This document shows positions 7,823-16,601 of a DNA stretch of 64,000 nt, one piece after another. Under the pieces are notes generated by a model, which was not told the DNA's origin, made no database searches, and saw only the letters and a program-made list of their open reading frames with translations. The translations under genes were made by a program, and so were the position numbers. Source of the DNA: Inquilinus sp052078665 (GTDB lineage Bacteria > Pseudomonadota > Alphaproteobacteria > DSM-16000 > Inquilinaceae); assembly GCF_052078665.1 (NCBI RefSeq), contig NZ_JBQJIK010000018.1, positions 1 through 64,000 of the forward strand. The letters run 5' to 3'. Within the stretch, counting starts at the first letter, position 1. Each line of letters starts with the position of its first letter.

Positions 7823-8803
7823 ATGGCCCTCGGACCGGACGACTGGGAAGTGCCCGTCCGGGCGCAGCCCGACCCCGACGACTATGCCTTCGACCTCGAC
7901 CGGGCGCTCGACGCCGTGGTCGGCCTGACCGCGCGCATCCCGCCCGACGCCTTCACCGCCGGCACGCTGGGCACAGAACGGGCCGGCAACGGTGTGGTGA
8001 TCCGCGACGACGGCATCGTGCTGACCATCGGCTACCTGATCACCGAGGCCGAGGAGATCTGGCTCACCACCAATGGCGGCCGGGTGGTGCCGGGCCATGT
8101 GCTGGGCTACGACCAGTCGACCGGCTTCGGCCTGGTCCAGGCGCTGGGGCCGCTCGGCGTGCGGGCGCTCAAGCCCGGCTACGGCCGCGACGCCGAGCCC
8201 GGCACCGAGGTGGTGATCGCCGGCGCCGGCGGCCGGCGGCGGTCGCTGGCCGGGCGGATCGTCGCCCGCCAGGAGTTCGCGGGATACTGGGAATACGTGC
8301 TGGATGACGCCATCTTCACCGCGCCCGCCCATCCGCATTGGGGCGGCACTGCCGTGATCGGCCCGGCCGGCGACCTGCTCGGCATCGGCTCGCTGCAGAT
8401 CCAGCACCAGGCGGAAGGCGGCCGGGTGCTGCCGCTGAACATGGTGGTGCCGATCGACCTGCTGCAGCCGATCTTCGACGACCTGGCGACGCTCGGCCGC
8501 GCCGACCAGCCGCCGCGCCCCTGGCTCGGCCTGTTCGCGACCGAGGATGAGGGCCGGGTGGTGGTGGTCGGCTTCGCCGGCAACGGGCCGGCCCGGCGGG
8601 CGGGGCTGCGCGAGGGCGACGCCGTGCTGGCGGTGGACGGCGAGGCGGTGACCGACCTGGCCGGCTTCTTCCGCGCCGTCTGGGCGCTGGGCGAGGCCGG
8701 GGTCGAGGTGCCGCTGACGCTCGACCGCGAGGGCGACGTGTTCGACGTCGGCATCCGTTCGGCCGACCGCGCCCGCGTGCTCAAATCGGCGAAGCTGCAC
8801 TAG
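7823..8803 (+). CDS. HtrA/Deg-like protein with inactive protease domain and PDZ domain
   Basis: A 326-residue protein built like HtrA: a trypsin-like core (residues about 30-215) and a C-terminal PDZ domain (about 240-315: RPWLGLFA, GPARRAGLREGDAVLAVDG). All three catalytic positions are replaced. The His of TNNHV is Tyr71, the Asp of DxRTDLAL is Gly101, and the Ser of GNSGGP is Trp173 in HPHWGGTA. There is no signal peptide, so it is probably cytoplasmic. GGAGG precedes ATG 7823. It is followed after 3 bp by an araC-type gene. It is probably a PDZ-based binding or scaffold protein rather than a peptidase. Confidence 0.85.
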   Translation: MALGPDDWEVPVRAQPDPDDYAFDLDRALDAVVGLTARIPPDAFTAGTLGTERAGNGVVIRDDGIVLTIGYLITEAEEIWLTTNGGRVVPGHVLGYDQSTGFGLVQALGPLGVRALKPGYGRDAEPGTEVVIAGAGGRRRSLAGRIVARQEFAGYWEYVLDDAIFTAPAHPHWGGTAVIGPAGDLLGIGSLQIQHQAEGGRVLPLNMVVPIDLLQPIFDDLATLGRADQPPRPWLGLFATEDEGRVVVVGFAGNGPARRAGLREGDAVLAVDGEAVTDLAGFFRAVWALGEAGVEVPLTLDREGDVFDVGIRSADRARVLKSAKLH

Positions 8804-8806
8804 GGG

Positions 8807-9601
8807 ATGCGGCCCGGCGACCCGGTCCTGGCCAAGCGCGCCGGCCTCTATCGCGAGGCCCGGCCGGCGCCGGCGCTGGCGCCGCATCTGCTGTGCCGCT
8901 GGGTCCATGCGATCCCGCAGGGCCCGGCGCTGCCGGTCGCGGTGGTGCCGGATGGCTGCGTCGACCTGCTGTGGGTGGGCGACCGGCTGATGGTGGCCGG
9001 GCCGGACCTGACCGCGGCGCATCCCCTGCTGCCGCCCGGCGATCCGGTGGTGGCCGTCCGCTTCCGGCCCGGCGCCGCGATGCGCTGGCTCGACCTGCCG
9101 ATGTCGGAGATCACCGGCCGGCAGCTGGATCTGCAGGAGTTCGGCCGGCCCTGGGCGCGCGGCCTCAACGACCGCATCGGCGAGGCGCAGACGATGGCGG
9201 AGCGGATGGCGCGGCTCGAGGCCGGGCTGGCCGGCGCGGCGCCTGAGATCGGCCCGCCGGCGCCGGAGATGGCGCTGACCTTCCACTGGCTCGGCCGCGG
9301 CGCGGAAGAGGCCGGGCTGGCGGCGCTGCGCGACCGGCTCGGCATCAGCGAGCGCAGCCTGCGGCGGCGCTGCCACGAGGCCTTCGGCTACGGCCCCAAG
9401 TCGCTCGACCGGATCCTGCGCTTCCAGCGTTTCCTGCGGCTGGCTGCGGCGGGGGAGGAGCCGGGGCTGTCGGCCCTGGCCGCCGCCGCCGGCTATGCCG
9501 ACCAGGCGCATCTGACGCGCGAGGCGCGGCGCCTGTCCGGCCTGACCCCGGCCGCCATCCTCGGCCAGCTCACCGCCGGCCAGGACCGCGCGGCCGCCTG
9601 A
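8807..9601 (+). CDS. AraC-type regulator with DUF6597-like N-terminal domain
   Basis: A 264-residue regulator. The N-terminal half, with VVPDGCVDLLWVGDRLMVAGPD and the VAVRFRPGAAMRWL motif, matches the DUF6597 sensor domain common in AraC-type factors. The C-terminal half carries the HTH: LGISERSLRRRCHEAFGYG, KSLDRILRFQRFL and YADQAHLTREARRLSGLTP. It starts 3 bp after the HtrA-like gene and has no other clear Shine-Dalgarno than GGGG, so it is probably co-transcribed and coupled with it. Targets are unknown. Confidence 0.87.
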   Translation: MRPGDPVLAKRAGLYREARPAPALAPHLLCRWVHAIPQGPALPVAVVPDGCVDLLWVGDRLMVAGPDLTAAHPLLPPGDPVVAVRFRPGAAMRWLDLPMSEITGRQLDLQEFGRPWARGLNDRIGEAQTMAERMARLEAGLAGAAPEIGPPAPEMALTFHWLGRGAEEAGLAALRDRLGISERSLRRRCHEAFGYGPKSLDRILRFQRFLRLAAAGEEPGLSALAAAAGYADQAHLTREARRLSGLTPAAILGQLTAGQDRAAA

Positions 9602-9674
9602 CTGGCCGTTCCGTTCAAGACGCGGCGTCTGGGCAGTGGCAGGCTCACGGCCGAACAGTGAGAGGAGGAGGCCC

Positions 9675-10028
9675 ATGGCCAGCCCCGGCAACGACCGCCG
9701 CATCGACTATATCGAGTTCGCCGTCGCCGACATTCCGCGGTCGCGCGACTTCTACGGCCGCGCCTTCGGCTGGAGCTTCACCGATTACGGCCCCGGCTAT
9801 TGCGAGTTCGACGACGGCCGGCTGAAGGGCGGCTTCGCCCAGGGCAGTCCGGCCAAGGGCGGCGGCCCGCTGGTGATCCTCTACGCCGAGGACCTTGCCG
9901 CGACGCAGGAGCGGCTGGAGCAGTCGGGTGGCCGGGTCGTCAAGCCGATCTACAGCTTTCCCGGCGGCCGGCGCTTCCACTTCCAGGACCCTGACGGCTA
10001 CGAGCTCGCCGTCTGGTCCGACCGGTAG
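9675..10028 (+). CDS. VOC family protein
   Basis: A 117-residue glyoxalase-fold protein. IDYIEFAVADIPRSRDFYGRAFGW and FHFQDPDGYELAVWSD are the usual start and end of a VOC module, and the two candidate metal ligands are Glu (in YIEFAV) and the final Glu of YELAVW. It resembles the small VOC proteins often found alone in proteobacterial genomes. GAGGAGG lies 7 bases before the ATG. It is convergent with the ompA-type gene, with a hairpin between them. Confidence 0.88.
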   Translation: MASPGNDRRIDYIEFAVADIPRSRDFYGRAFGWSFTDYGPGYCEFDDGRLKGGFAQGSPAKGGGPLVILYAEDLAATQERLEQSGGRVVKPIYSFPGGRRFHFQDPDGYELAVWSDR

Positions 10029-10041
10029 CGCGGAAAGAGAG

Positions 10042-10061
10042 AAGGGGGCCGAGGCCCCCTT
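10042..10061. terminator. Hairpin between convergent genes
   Basis: AAGGGGGCC and GGCCCCCTT pair perfectly around a 2-base centre. The hairpin lies between the VOC stop and the OmpA stop. On the minus strand it is followed by a pyrimidine-rich CTTCTCTCTTTCC stretch, so it probably ends the ompA transcript and may also serve the VOC gene. Confidence 0.6.
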
Positions 10062-10067
10062 CCGATC

Positions 10068-11033
10068 TTAGTTCACGACGATCTCGACCCGCCGGTTCTG
10101 CGGCTCGCGCACGCCGTCGGCGGTCGGCACCAGCGGATCGGCCTCGCCGACGCCGCGGGTCACGATCTCGCTGTCGGCGACGCCGTCGGAGACCAGCTCG
10201 CGGCGGACCGCCTCGGCCCGGCGCACCGACAGGGCCTGGTTGTACTTGTCCGAGCCCGACCGGTCGGTGTGGCCGGTGACGTCGATCCGGGTGCTCTTGC
10301 CCTGCAGCGCGTCGCTGGCGGCCGAGCCGACGATCTGCCTGGCCTCCGGCGTCAGCTTCGAGCTGTCGAAGTCGAAGAACACCAGGTAGCTGCGGGCCTG
10401 GGTAACCTCCTGGACCTGCTCCGGCGGCGGCGCCTCTTCCGGGGCGCCGAAGGTGTAGCGCAGACCGACCAGGACGGTGTGGTTGTTGTTGTCGTCCGAC
10501 TTGATCCGGACGCCGTTGTCCTTGAAGGTCGGCCCCTGGGTGCCGAGGTAGCGGTATTCGACGGTCGCGGCCATGTTCGGCGCGAAGTTGTAGGCCACGC
10601 CGGCGATGCCCTGATAGGCGAGGGCGGCCTCGGTCGAGCTGAAGTAGTTGCCCGGGCCGCTCGGGTTGAAGTCGGCATTGACCAGCGCCAGGCCGATGCC
10701 GGCGCCGATATAGGGCACGAAGGGCGACCCGAAGTCGAAGTCGTAGTAGCCGTTCGCCATCAGGCCATAGGTGGTCTGGTGGTTGTTGCCGTCATGGCTG
10801 TTCTCCCGGATGCTCGCCTCGAAGTCGGTGCGGAATCCGTTGCCGAAGCCATAGCCGACATAGAGGTTGCCGGCCGGCCCGACATCGTAGTCGTCCTTGT
10901 TCAGGCCGTTGCCCTGGAGGAAGTTGGCGCCCGCTCCGGCACCGACATAAAGGCCGCTCACCTGCTGTGCCATGGCCGGCGTCGCGGCGAGCACGGCGGC
11001 TGCCCCCGCGGCGAAGACGATGCGTCTGGTCAT
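10068..11033 (-). CDS. OmpA-family outer-membrane protein
   Basis: A 321-residue outer-membrane protein. The signal peptide MTRRIVFAAGAAAVLAATPAMA is followed by an eight-stranded barrel (GLYVGAGAGANFLQGNG, YVGYGFGNGFRTDFEASIR, YNFAPNMAATVEYRYLG). A Pro/Glu linker then leads to the peptidoglycan-binding OmpA domain with VFFDFDSSKLTPEA, TGHTDRSGSDKYNQALSVRR and NRRVEIVV. The conserved Asp and Arg that grip diaminopimelate are present. It anchors the outer membrane to the wall. I start at MTRRIV because the upstream 44 codons lack signal character. A 6-bp inverted repeat (GCATAC/GTATGC, 11102-11123) lies in the upstream region. Confidence 0.93.
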   Translation of the reverse strand: MTRRIVFAAGAAAVLAATPAMAQQVSGLYVGAGAGANFLQGNGLNKDDYDVGPAGNLYVGYGFGNGFRTDFEASIRENSHDGNNHQTTYGLMANGYYDFDFGSPFVPYIGAGIGLALVNADFNPSGPGNYFSSTEAALAYQGIAGVAYNFAPNMAATVEYRYLGTQGPTFKDNGVRIKSDDNNNHTVLVGLRYTFGAPEEAPPPEQVQEVTQARSYLVFFDFDSSKLTPEARQIVGSAASDALQGKSTRIDVTGHTDRSGSDKYNQALSVRRAEAVRRELVSDGVADSEIVTRGVGEADPLVPTADGVREPQNRRVEIVVN

Positions 11034-11290
11034 TCCTGACTCCACGAATTTCTCGGTAGGATTTCGGTCTTGATTCTCGTCCCGAGCCTGACGATACAGA
11101 TGCATACGTTCTTGAATGTATGCCAAAATGGCGCGCAGCGGCATTGTCGCACCTTGAACTGTCATCGGTCCGTCACACGAGGCGGACAGGACGGAGGGTG
11201 AAAGCCAGGCGGAAGGCCGCGATCGCGAGAGCGTTGCAGTGCAGCAACACCGTTTTTGGATCGCTCGCTGGGGCGCCTCGAGGCGTGGCT

Positions 11291-12331
11291 TCAGCGCCGC
11301 GGCGGGGCGGTGCTGGCGCGGACGATCAGGCGGTAGGGCACCTCGACGCCGCGCTTCGGCCCGGCGACTCCGGCCAGCCGGTCGGCCAGCAGGCGCATCG
11401 CCTCGAAGCCCAGCCGCCGGGCCGGCTGGTCGATGGTGGTCAGCGGCGGGTCGGTGACGGCGGCGAAATAGATGTTGTCGAAGCCGACGATCGAGATGTC
11501 CTCCGGCACCCGCAGCCGCGCCTGCTTGATGGTGCGGATCGCGCCCATGGCGATCTCGTCGCTGCCGCAGAACACGGCGGTCAGCGGCTCGGGCAGCGCC
11601 AGCAGCTCCGCCATCTCCTCGGCCCCGGTGGCGATCGAGAAGGGGCCGTAGCGCACCAGTTCGGGCCGCAGCTCGAGGCCGGCCTCGGCCAGCGCCTCGG
11701 CATAGCCGGCGAAGCGCTTCGGCGTCGCCGTGGTCGCGGGACTGCCGCCGATATGGCCGATCCGGCGATGGCCCAGCCCGATCAGGTGCCGCGTCGCCTC
11801 CCGCCCGCCGGCCCGGTTGTCGATCTCGACCACCGGCACACCGGGCGCGGCGATCGGCTCGATCACCGCCACCAGGCGCTGCTGCAGCGCCGGGGCCTTC
11901 AGCGGCTCCGGCATCCGGCCGCCCAGCAGCAGCATGCCGTCGACCGCGCCGGTCAGCAGCTGGCGGGCATGCTCCTCCGCCCGCGCCGGGTCGCCGGCGG
12001 TGTTGCCGATCAGCACGTGGAAGCCGGCCGCCACCGCCGCCTCCTCGGCGCCCAGCAGCACCGAGGCGTGGAACGGGTTGGCGATGTTCGGCACCATCAC
12101 GAACACCTGCCGCGCCTGCTGCAGGCGCAGGCTGCGGGCCATGCGGTTGACGACATAGCCGGTGTCGCGCACCGCCGCCTCGATCCGCTCCCGCGTCTCG
12201 CCGGTCACCCGCGGCGATCCCGCCAGGGCCCGGCTGACCGTCGCCACCGACACGCCGGCGATGCGGGCGATGTCGGCCATGCGCGGCCGCCCGTCCTCGG
12301 GCGCCGGCGGCAGGCTGCGGCTGCGGCTCAC
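11291..12331 (-). CDS. LacI-family transcriptional repressor
   Basis: A 346-residue sugar-responsive repressor. The DNA-binding headpiece MADIARIAGVSVATVSRALAG and the hinge helix TGYVVNRMARSLRLQQ precede a periplasmic-binding-like sensor domain (VFVMVPNIANPFHASVLLGAE to the end). The first codon is GTG; an internal ATG at residue 18 starts the headpiece directly and could be the true start. It is divergent from a sugar-binding-protein gene, with a palindromic operator in the 204-bp gap, so it most likely represses that two-gene operon and possibly itself. Confidence 0.92.
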   Translation of the reverse strand: MSRSRSLPPAPEDGRPRMADIARIAGVSVATVSRALAGSPRVTGETRERIEAAVRDTGYVVNRMARSLRLQQARQVFVMVPNIANPFHASVLLGAEEAAVAAGFHVLIGNTAGDPARAEEHARQLLTGAVDGMLLLGGRMPEPLKAPALQQRLVAVIEPIAAPGVPVVEIDNRAGGREATRHLIGLGHRRIGHIGGSPATTATPKRFAGYAEALAEAGLELRPELVRYGPFSIATGAEEMAELLALPEPLTAVFCGSDEIAMGAIRTIKQARLRVPEDISIVGFDNIYFAAVTDPPLTTIDQPARRLGFEAMRLLADRLAGVAGPKRGVEVPYRLIVRASTAPPRR

Positions 12332-12433
12332 GGCCGGATCTCGGAATCCTGGATCATGTCCCGACGATGCCCCGGAACGGCGGTACGGGCCAAGGGGTGC
12401 GATCGGCCGCTCCGACCAAGGGTGGATTGCGAA

Positions 12434-12479
12434 TTGACAGCGGGCGCATTCCCCGGTTCACTTGTAACCAACTGGTTAC
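12434..12479 (+). promoter_or_regulatory. Promoter and operator before the sugar-binding-protein operon
   Basis: TTGACA (12434-12439) is followed after 17 bp by TTCACT, a modest -10. Immediately downstream lies GTAACCAACTGGTTAC (12464-12479), whose half-sites GTAACC and GGTTAC are those of LacI-family operators. A repressor bound there would block transcription initiation. The site is about 57 bp upstream of the ATG. Confidence 0.6.
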
Positions 12480-12535
12480 TTCGCTGGGCGGAAGCAACCG
12501 CCCGGATCATCGGCAAGCGAGCAGGGGAGGGTGCG

Positions 12536-13813
12536 ATGTCGGCTGCGATCGGGCGCAGATCCGTCTTGGCCGGGGCAATGGGGCTGGCGGGCGCGGCGGC
12601 GCTGCCGGCCGCCCTGCGGGCCGACTCGGCCCGGCTGCGCGTCGTCTGGTGGGGCAGCGACGACCGCACCCGCCGCACGCTCGAGGTGCTGAAGCTGTAC
12701 CAGGCCAAGGCGCAGGGCGCCGAGCTGGTGGGCGAGGTCAGCAACGCCGAATACTTCCCGAAGCTGGCCACCCAACTGGTCGGGCGCAGCGCCCCGGACG
12801 TCTTCCAGCTCGAGCCCAACAGCTTCGCCGATTTCGTCCAGCGCGGCGCCACGCTGCCGCTCGACGGGCTGATGCCGCAGCCGATCGACACCGCCGGAAT
12901 CGGCCGCGATTTGCTGGATCTCTGCGCCCTCGACGGCAAGGTCTGGGGCATCCCGCACGGCCTGAACTCCTTCGCCCTGATGTACGACACCGCCGTGTTC
13001 AAGGCGGCCGGCATCGCCCCGCCGGACGACAAGACGAGCTGGGACGACTATGCCGACCGCATGGCCGAGCTGACCAAGGCGGCCGGCCGCGACCAGTATT
13101 GGGGCTCCTGCGACGCCAGCGGCTACAGCTTCGCCTTCCAGGTCTGGCTGCGGCAGCGCGACGCCGACCTGTTCACCACCGACCGGGCGCTCGGCTTCAC
13201 CCAGGACCATGCCGCGGCGTGGTTCAGCTACTGGGACAAGATGCGCCGGAGCGGCGGCTGCGTGCCGGCCGACATCGCCGCGCTCAGCCCGGATTCGACC
13301 ATCACCCAGATGCCGCTGATCCAGGGCAAGGCGGCGACCAGCCTGGCCTTCTCGAACCAGATCGTCGGCATGCAGGCCGCCACCCAGGTGCCGCTGGCCC
13401 TGACCATGTATCCGAACGGCGGGCCCGGGGCGAAGCCGGGGCAATTCTACCGGCCGGCCTCGTGCTGGTCGATCTACGCCCGGTCGAAGGCGCCGGAGGC
13501 GGCGGCCGGCTTCATCGCCTTCTTCCTCAGCGACCCCGAGGCCGCCAAGGTGCTGGGGGTGGAGCGCGGCGTGCCGATGGCCCCGGCGATGCGTGAGCTG
13601 ATCCTGCCGACGCTCAAGCCGGTGGAGCGCGCCACGGTCGACTACGTCAACGTCATCGCCGACAAGCTCGGCCCCTATCCGCCGCCGCCGCCCAAGGGGT
13701 CGCAGCAATTCGGCCGGGTGCTGAAGCGGGTGGCGGACACGGTCGCCTTCGGCAACGCCTCGGTCACCGACGGCGCCGCCCAGCTGATCGCCGACGCCGG
13801 CGCCATTCTCTGA
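12536..13813 (+). CDS. Sugar ABC transporter substrate-binding protein (orphan)
   Basis: A 425-residue family-1 extracellular solute-binding protein. The N terminus MSAAIGRRSVLAGAMGLAGAAAL is a Tat-like signal. The mature domain has LRVVWWGSDDRTRRTLEVLKLYQAK and a PDVFQLEPNSFADFVQRGATLPLDG stretch usual for sugar-binding proteins. GGGGAGG lies 6 bases before the ATG. No permease or ATPase gene is adjacent, so it either uses transporter parts encoded elsewhere or supplies ligand to another system. Only 9 bp separate it from the acyltransferase gene. LacI control is likely. Confidence 0.9.
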   Translation: MSAAIGRRSVLAGAMGLAGAAALPAALRADSARLRVVWWGSDDRTRRTLEVLKLYQAKAQGAELVGEVSNAEYFPKLATQLVGRSAPDVFQLEPNSFADFVQRGATLPLDGLMPQPIDTAGIGRDLLDLCALDGKVWGIPHGLNSFALMYDTAVFKAAGIAPPDDKTSWDDYADRMAELTKAAGRDQYWGSCDASGYSFAFQVWLRQRDADLFTTDRALGFTQDHAAAWFSYWDKMRRSGGCVPADIAALSPDSTITQMPLIQGKAATSLAFSNQIVGMQAATQVPLALTMYPNGGPGAKPGQFYRPASCWSIYARSKAPEAAAGFIAFFLSDPEAAKVLGVERGVPMAPAMRELILPTLKPVERATVDYVNVIADKLGPYPPPPPKGSQQFGRVLKRVADTVAFGNASVTDGAAQLIADAGAIL

Positions 13814-13822
13814 GGAGATCCG

Positions 13823-15493
13823 ATGTCGGTCCCAGACGTCCGCCCGGTCGACGAGTTCGACTCCCATCCCTGGCGCTTCGAGAGCCAGGCCACGGAGGCG
13901 CAGCGCCGCGCCCAGGCGGCCTTCGTCGCCGAGCTGGCGCGGCGCCTGCGGCTGCAGCTCGGCGAGGCCTGTTACCTGTCGCCCCAGGCCTATATCTTCC
14001 CCGACAGCTTGACGCTGGGCGACGGCTGCGTCGTCGCCGCCGGCGTGCGCCTGCACGGCACCCTGACCGCCGGCGACCACTGCTCCGTCAACCTTCACGC
14101 CTCGGTGATCGGCCAGGTCCGCATGGGCTCCTGGGTCCGCATCGCCGCCGGCGCCATGATCGCCGGCTTCGACCATGTCTCGGACGATCCGGAAACGCCG
14201 ATCGCGCAGCAGGGGGTGTCGACCAAGGGCATCGAGATCGGCGACGACGTCTGGATCGGCGCCAATGCCGTGGTCACCGACGGGGTGCGGATCGGCAGCC
14301 ATTGCATCGTCGCCGCCGGCGCGGTGGTCACCCGCGACGTGCCGGACTACGCGCTGGTCGGCGGCAACCCCGCCCGGGTGATCCGCGACCGGCGCCTCCC
14401 GCGAGGGGCGCCCCCGGCCGATGCGCTGCTGGCGGAGGTGAAGGCGTTCGACGCCCGGATCGGGGAGGAGTGGCCGGCGATCCTGGCCGCCCAGGCGGCG
14501 CCGCCCGGCCAGCCCTCCTGGTACCAGGATCCGCGCAACGCCGGGAACGCACCGTTCCGCGCCGATTGCGACGCGATCCAGATCGCGGCGATGTTCGGCG
14601 CCGTGCCGCCGCCCTTCGGCCGCGAGGACTGGATCGCCCGCCTGCAGGCGCTGCAAGATCCGGCAACCGGCCTGTGCTTCAACCCGGACACGCCGGATGC
14701 GGTGCGACGCGACCCGCCGGCCGATCCCGGCGGCGACAACCTCTACAACATCCTCTGCGTCGGCTACGCGCTGGAGTGCCTGGGTGCCGCCTTCCGCCAT
14801 CCCGTCGCCTGGGCCTCGCGGCTCGACCCCGCGGCGCTGCAGCGGGCGCTCGACGGCCTGCCCTGGGCCGAGCGCGGCTGGTCGTCCGGCGCCTGGGTCG
14901 ACGCGCTGGGCACGGCGTACTATCTCAACGCCCGCGATTTCGGCGATCCGGGCGGGCTCACGACGCTGATCGGCTGGCTAACCACCCGAGCCAGCGCTGC
15001 CACCGGCCTGTGGAGCGGCCCGGTCGGCGACGACTGGCTGCAGCCGGTGAACGGCTTCTACCGGCTGACGCGCGGCACCTATGCCCAGTTCGGCCTGCCG
15101 CTGCCCTGGCCGGAGCGGACGATCGATTCCGTCCTGGCCCATCTCTGCCGCAACGGCGGGTTCGAGCATACCGGCTTCAACGCCTGCAACGTGCTCGACG
15201 TGGTGCACCCTCTGATGCTCTGCGCCCGCCAGACCAACCATCGAGCGGCGGAGATCACGGAACCCCTGCGCCTGCTCCTCGCCGCCGCGCTCCGGCATTA
15301 CCAGCCCGGCCGCGGCTTCGCCTTCAGCCGCGGCGAGGCGCCGGGGCTGCAGGGGACGGAGATGTGGCTGTCGATCGTCGCCCTGATCCTGACCCATCTC
15401 GGCCTGGCCGATGCCGCGCGCTTCCGGCTGGTCGGCGTGCATCGCTGGGGCCCGGCCCTGCCGGTCGATCGAATCCGCTGGCCGGGGCGCTGA
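13823..15493 (+). CDS. Hexapeptide acyltransferase fused to a large C-terminal domain
   Basis: A 556-residue two-part protein. Residues about 50-195 form a left-handed beta-helix of the LbH acyltransferase superfamily: IEIGDDVWIGANAVVTDG, VRIGSHCIVAAGAVVTRD, PDYALVGGNPARVIR, with the likely catalytic His in AGFDHVSDD. Residues about 220-550 are a helix-rich region with Trp- and Gly-rich motifs (GDNLYNILCVGYALECLG, ERGWSSGAWVDALGTAYYLN, GPVGDDWLQPVNGFYRLTRG), reminiscent of alpha/alpha-toroid domains; I cannot name it. Probably it acylates a carbohydrate. It is co-transcribed with the sugar-binding protein, after GAGGAG. Confidence 0.8.
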   Translation: MSVPDVRPVDEFDSHPWRFESQATEAQRRAQAAFVAELARRLRLQLGEACYLSPQAYIFPDSLTLGDGCVVAAGVRLHGTLTAGDHCSVNLHASVIGQVRMGSWVRIAAGAMIAGFDHVSDDPETPIAQQGVSTKGIEIGDDVWIGANAVVTDGVRIGSHCIVAAGAVVTRDVPDYALVGGNPARVIRDRRLPRGAPPADALLAEVKAFDARIGEEWPAILAAQAAPPGQPSWYQDPRNAGNAPFRADCDAIQIAAMFGAVPPPFGREDWIARLQALQDPATGLCFNPDTPDAVRRDPPADPGGDNLYNILCVGYALECLGAAFRHPVAWASRLDPAALQRALDGLPWAERGWSSGAWVDALGTAYYLNARDFGDPGGLTTLIGWLTTRASAATGLWSGPVGDDWLQPVNGFYRLTRGTYAQFGLPLPWPERTIDSVLAHLCRNGGFEHTGFNACNVLDVVHPLMLCARQTNHRAAEITEPLRLLLAAALRHYQPGRGFAFSRGEAPGLQGTEMWLSIVALILTHLGLADAARFRLVGVHRWGPALPVDRIRWPGR

Positions 15494-15496
15494 GGC

Positions 15497-16408
15497 TCAG
15501 CTCCACACGCCAGACACCGGGCGCGCCCGCTTGGAGGTCAGCTCCGCGTCCAGCCAGGCGCGGAACAGCTGCACCTTGCGCTGCCGCGACCGGGATTCGG
15601 TGGTGACGAACCAATAGGCGATCTCGGTCGGCGCGGCGATCGGGAAGGGGCGGACCAGCCGCCCGTCGGCCAGCGCGTCGGCGGCGATCAGCTGCCAGGC
15701 CATGAACACGCCCTGGCCGGCCACCGCCGCCTCGATCGCCGGGATCGGGTCGGTGTAGGACGGGCCGGACAGGCGCGGCGGCGACGCCACCCCGGCGGCG
15801 GCGAACCATTCGGCCCAGGAGATCAGCGAGCCCTCGTCGCGGATCACCGGCACCGTCGCCAGGTCGGCCGGTCGCTTCAGCCGCGAGGCCAGCGCCGGGG
15901 CGCAGACCGGGAACACGGTCTGCGGGATCAGCTTCTCGGCCAGCGCCCCGGTCCAGCCGCCGCGGCCCATGCGGATGGCGCAGTCGATGTCGCCGAGCGC
16001 GAGGTCCAGCACGTCGGCGGTGGCGACGAAGCGCAGCTCGATCTCCGGATGGGCGCCGGTGAAGCGCGACAGCCGCGGCACCAGCCAGCGCGCAGCGAAG
16101 GCGCTGCCGGTGGTGACGGTCAGGATGCCGGCGCGCTCGACCGCCAGCGCCGCCATCGCGTCGGCCAGCATGCGGAAGCCGGCGTCCAGCATCGGCCGGA
16201 TCCGCCACAGCTCCGCGGTCGGCACCAGCCCGGTCGGGGTGCGCTCGAACAGCATCACGCCCAGCCGCGCCTCGGCCCGGCGGATGTGCTGGCTGACCGC
16301 GCCCGGCGTCACCCCCAGCTCCTTCGCCGCGGTCGACAGCGAGCCGCCGCGCGCCACCACCGCGATGGCGCGCAGCGCATTCAGCGGAATCGGGAAGGGC
16401 GAGGCCAT
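15497..16408 (-). CDS. LysR-family regulator, GcvA-like
   Basis: A 303-residue LysR regulator of the GcvA/AmpR branch. LNALRAIAVVARGGSLSTAAKELGVTPGAVSQHIRRAEARLG is the winged HTH; the effector-binding domain starts near residue 90 with ILTVTTGSAFAARWLVPRL and holds DIDCAIRMGRG, typical of the branch. It converges on the acyltransferase gene with only 3 bp between stop codons. The zeta-subunit gene lies upstream on the other strand, with about 190 bp between them. Targets and effector are unknown. Confidence 0.92.
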   Translation of the reverse strand: MASPFPIPLNALRAIAVVARGGSLSTAAKELGVTPGAVSQHIRRAEARLGVMLFERTPTGLVPTAELWRIRPMLDAGFRMLADAMAALAVERAGILTVTTGSAFAARWLVPRLSRFTGAHPEIELRFVATADVLDLALGDIDCAIRMGRGGWTGALAEKLIPQTVFPVCAPALASRLKRPADLATVPVIRDEGSLISWAEWFAAAGVASPPRLSGPSYTDPIPAIEAAVAGQGVFMAWQLIAADALADGRLVRPFPIAAPTEIAYWFVTTESRSRQRKVQLFRAWLDAELTSKRARPVSGVWS

Positions 16409-16601
16409 GACTCAGGCTCAAGGCTCACAAGCAACTGCCGATCCTGCGCGCCGCACTGCGAGCCCATCAGACGTGCACCGCCACAAAACCCGTTGCCAAG
16501 GTACATCAAGGACTGCCTAACATGAAATCGAGCAACGCCGATCAACCGAAGTTCAACAAACTTCGGGACATCACCACAACCACTCCAGAGAGGGAACGCA
16601 C

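Noticed and set aside
7793..9703. A 636-codon minus-strand frame over the HtrA-like and AraC genes
   Set aside because: Low-complexity Arg/Gly/Ala sequence without motifs; both plus-strand genes are well supported.
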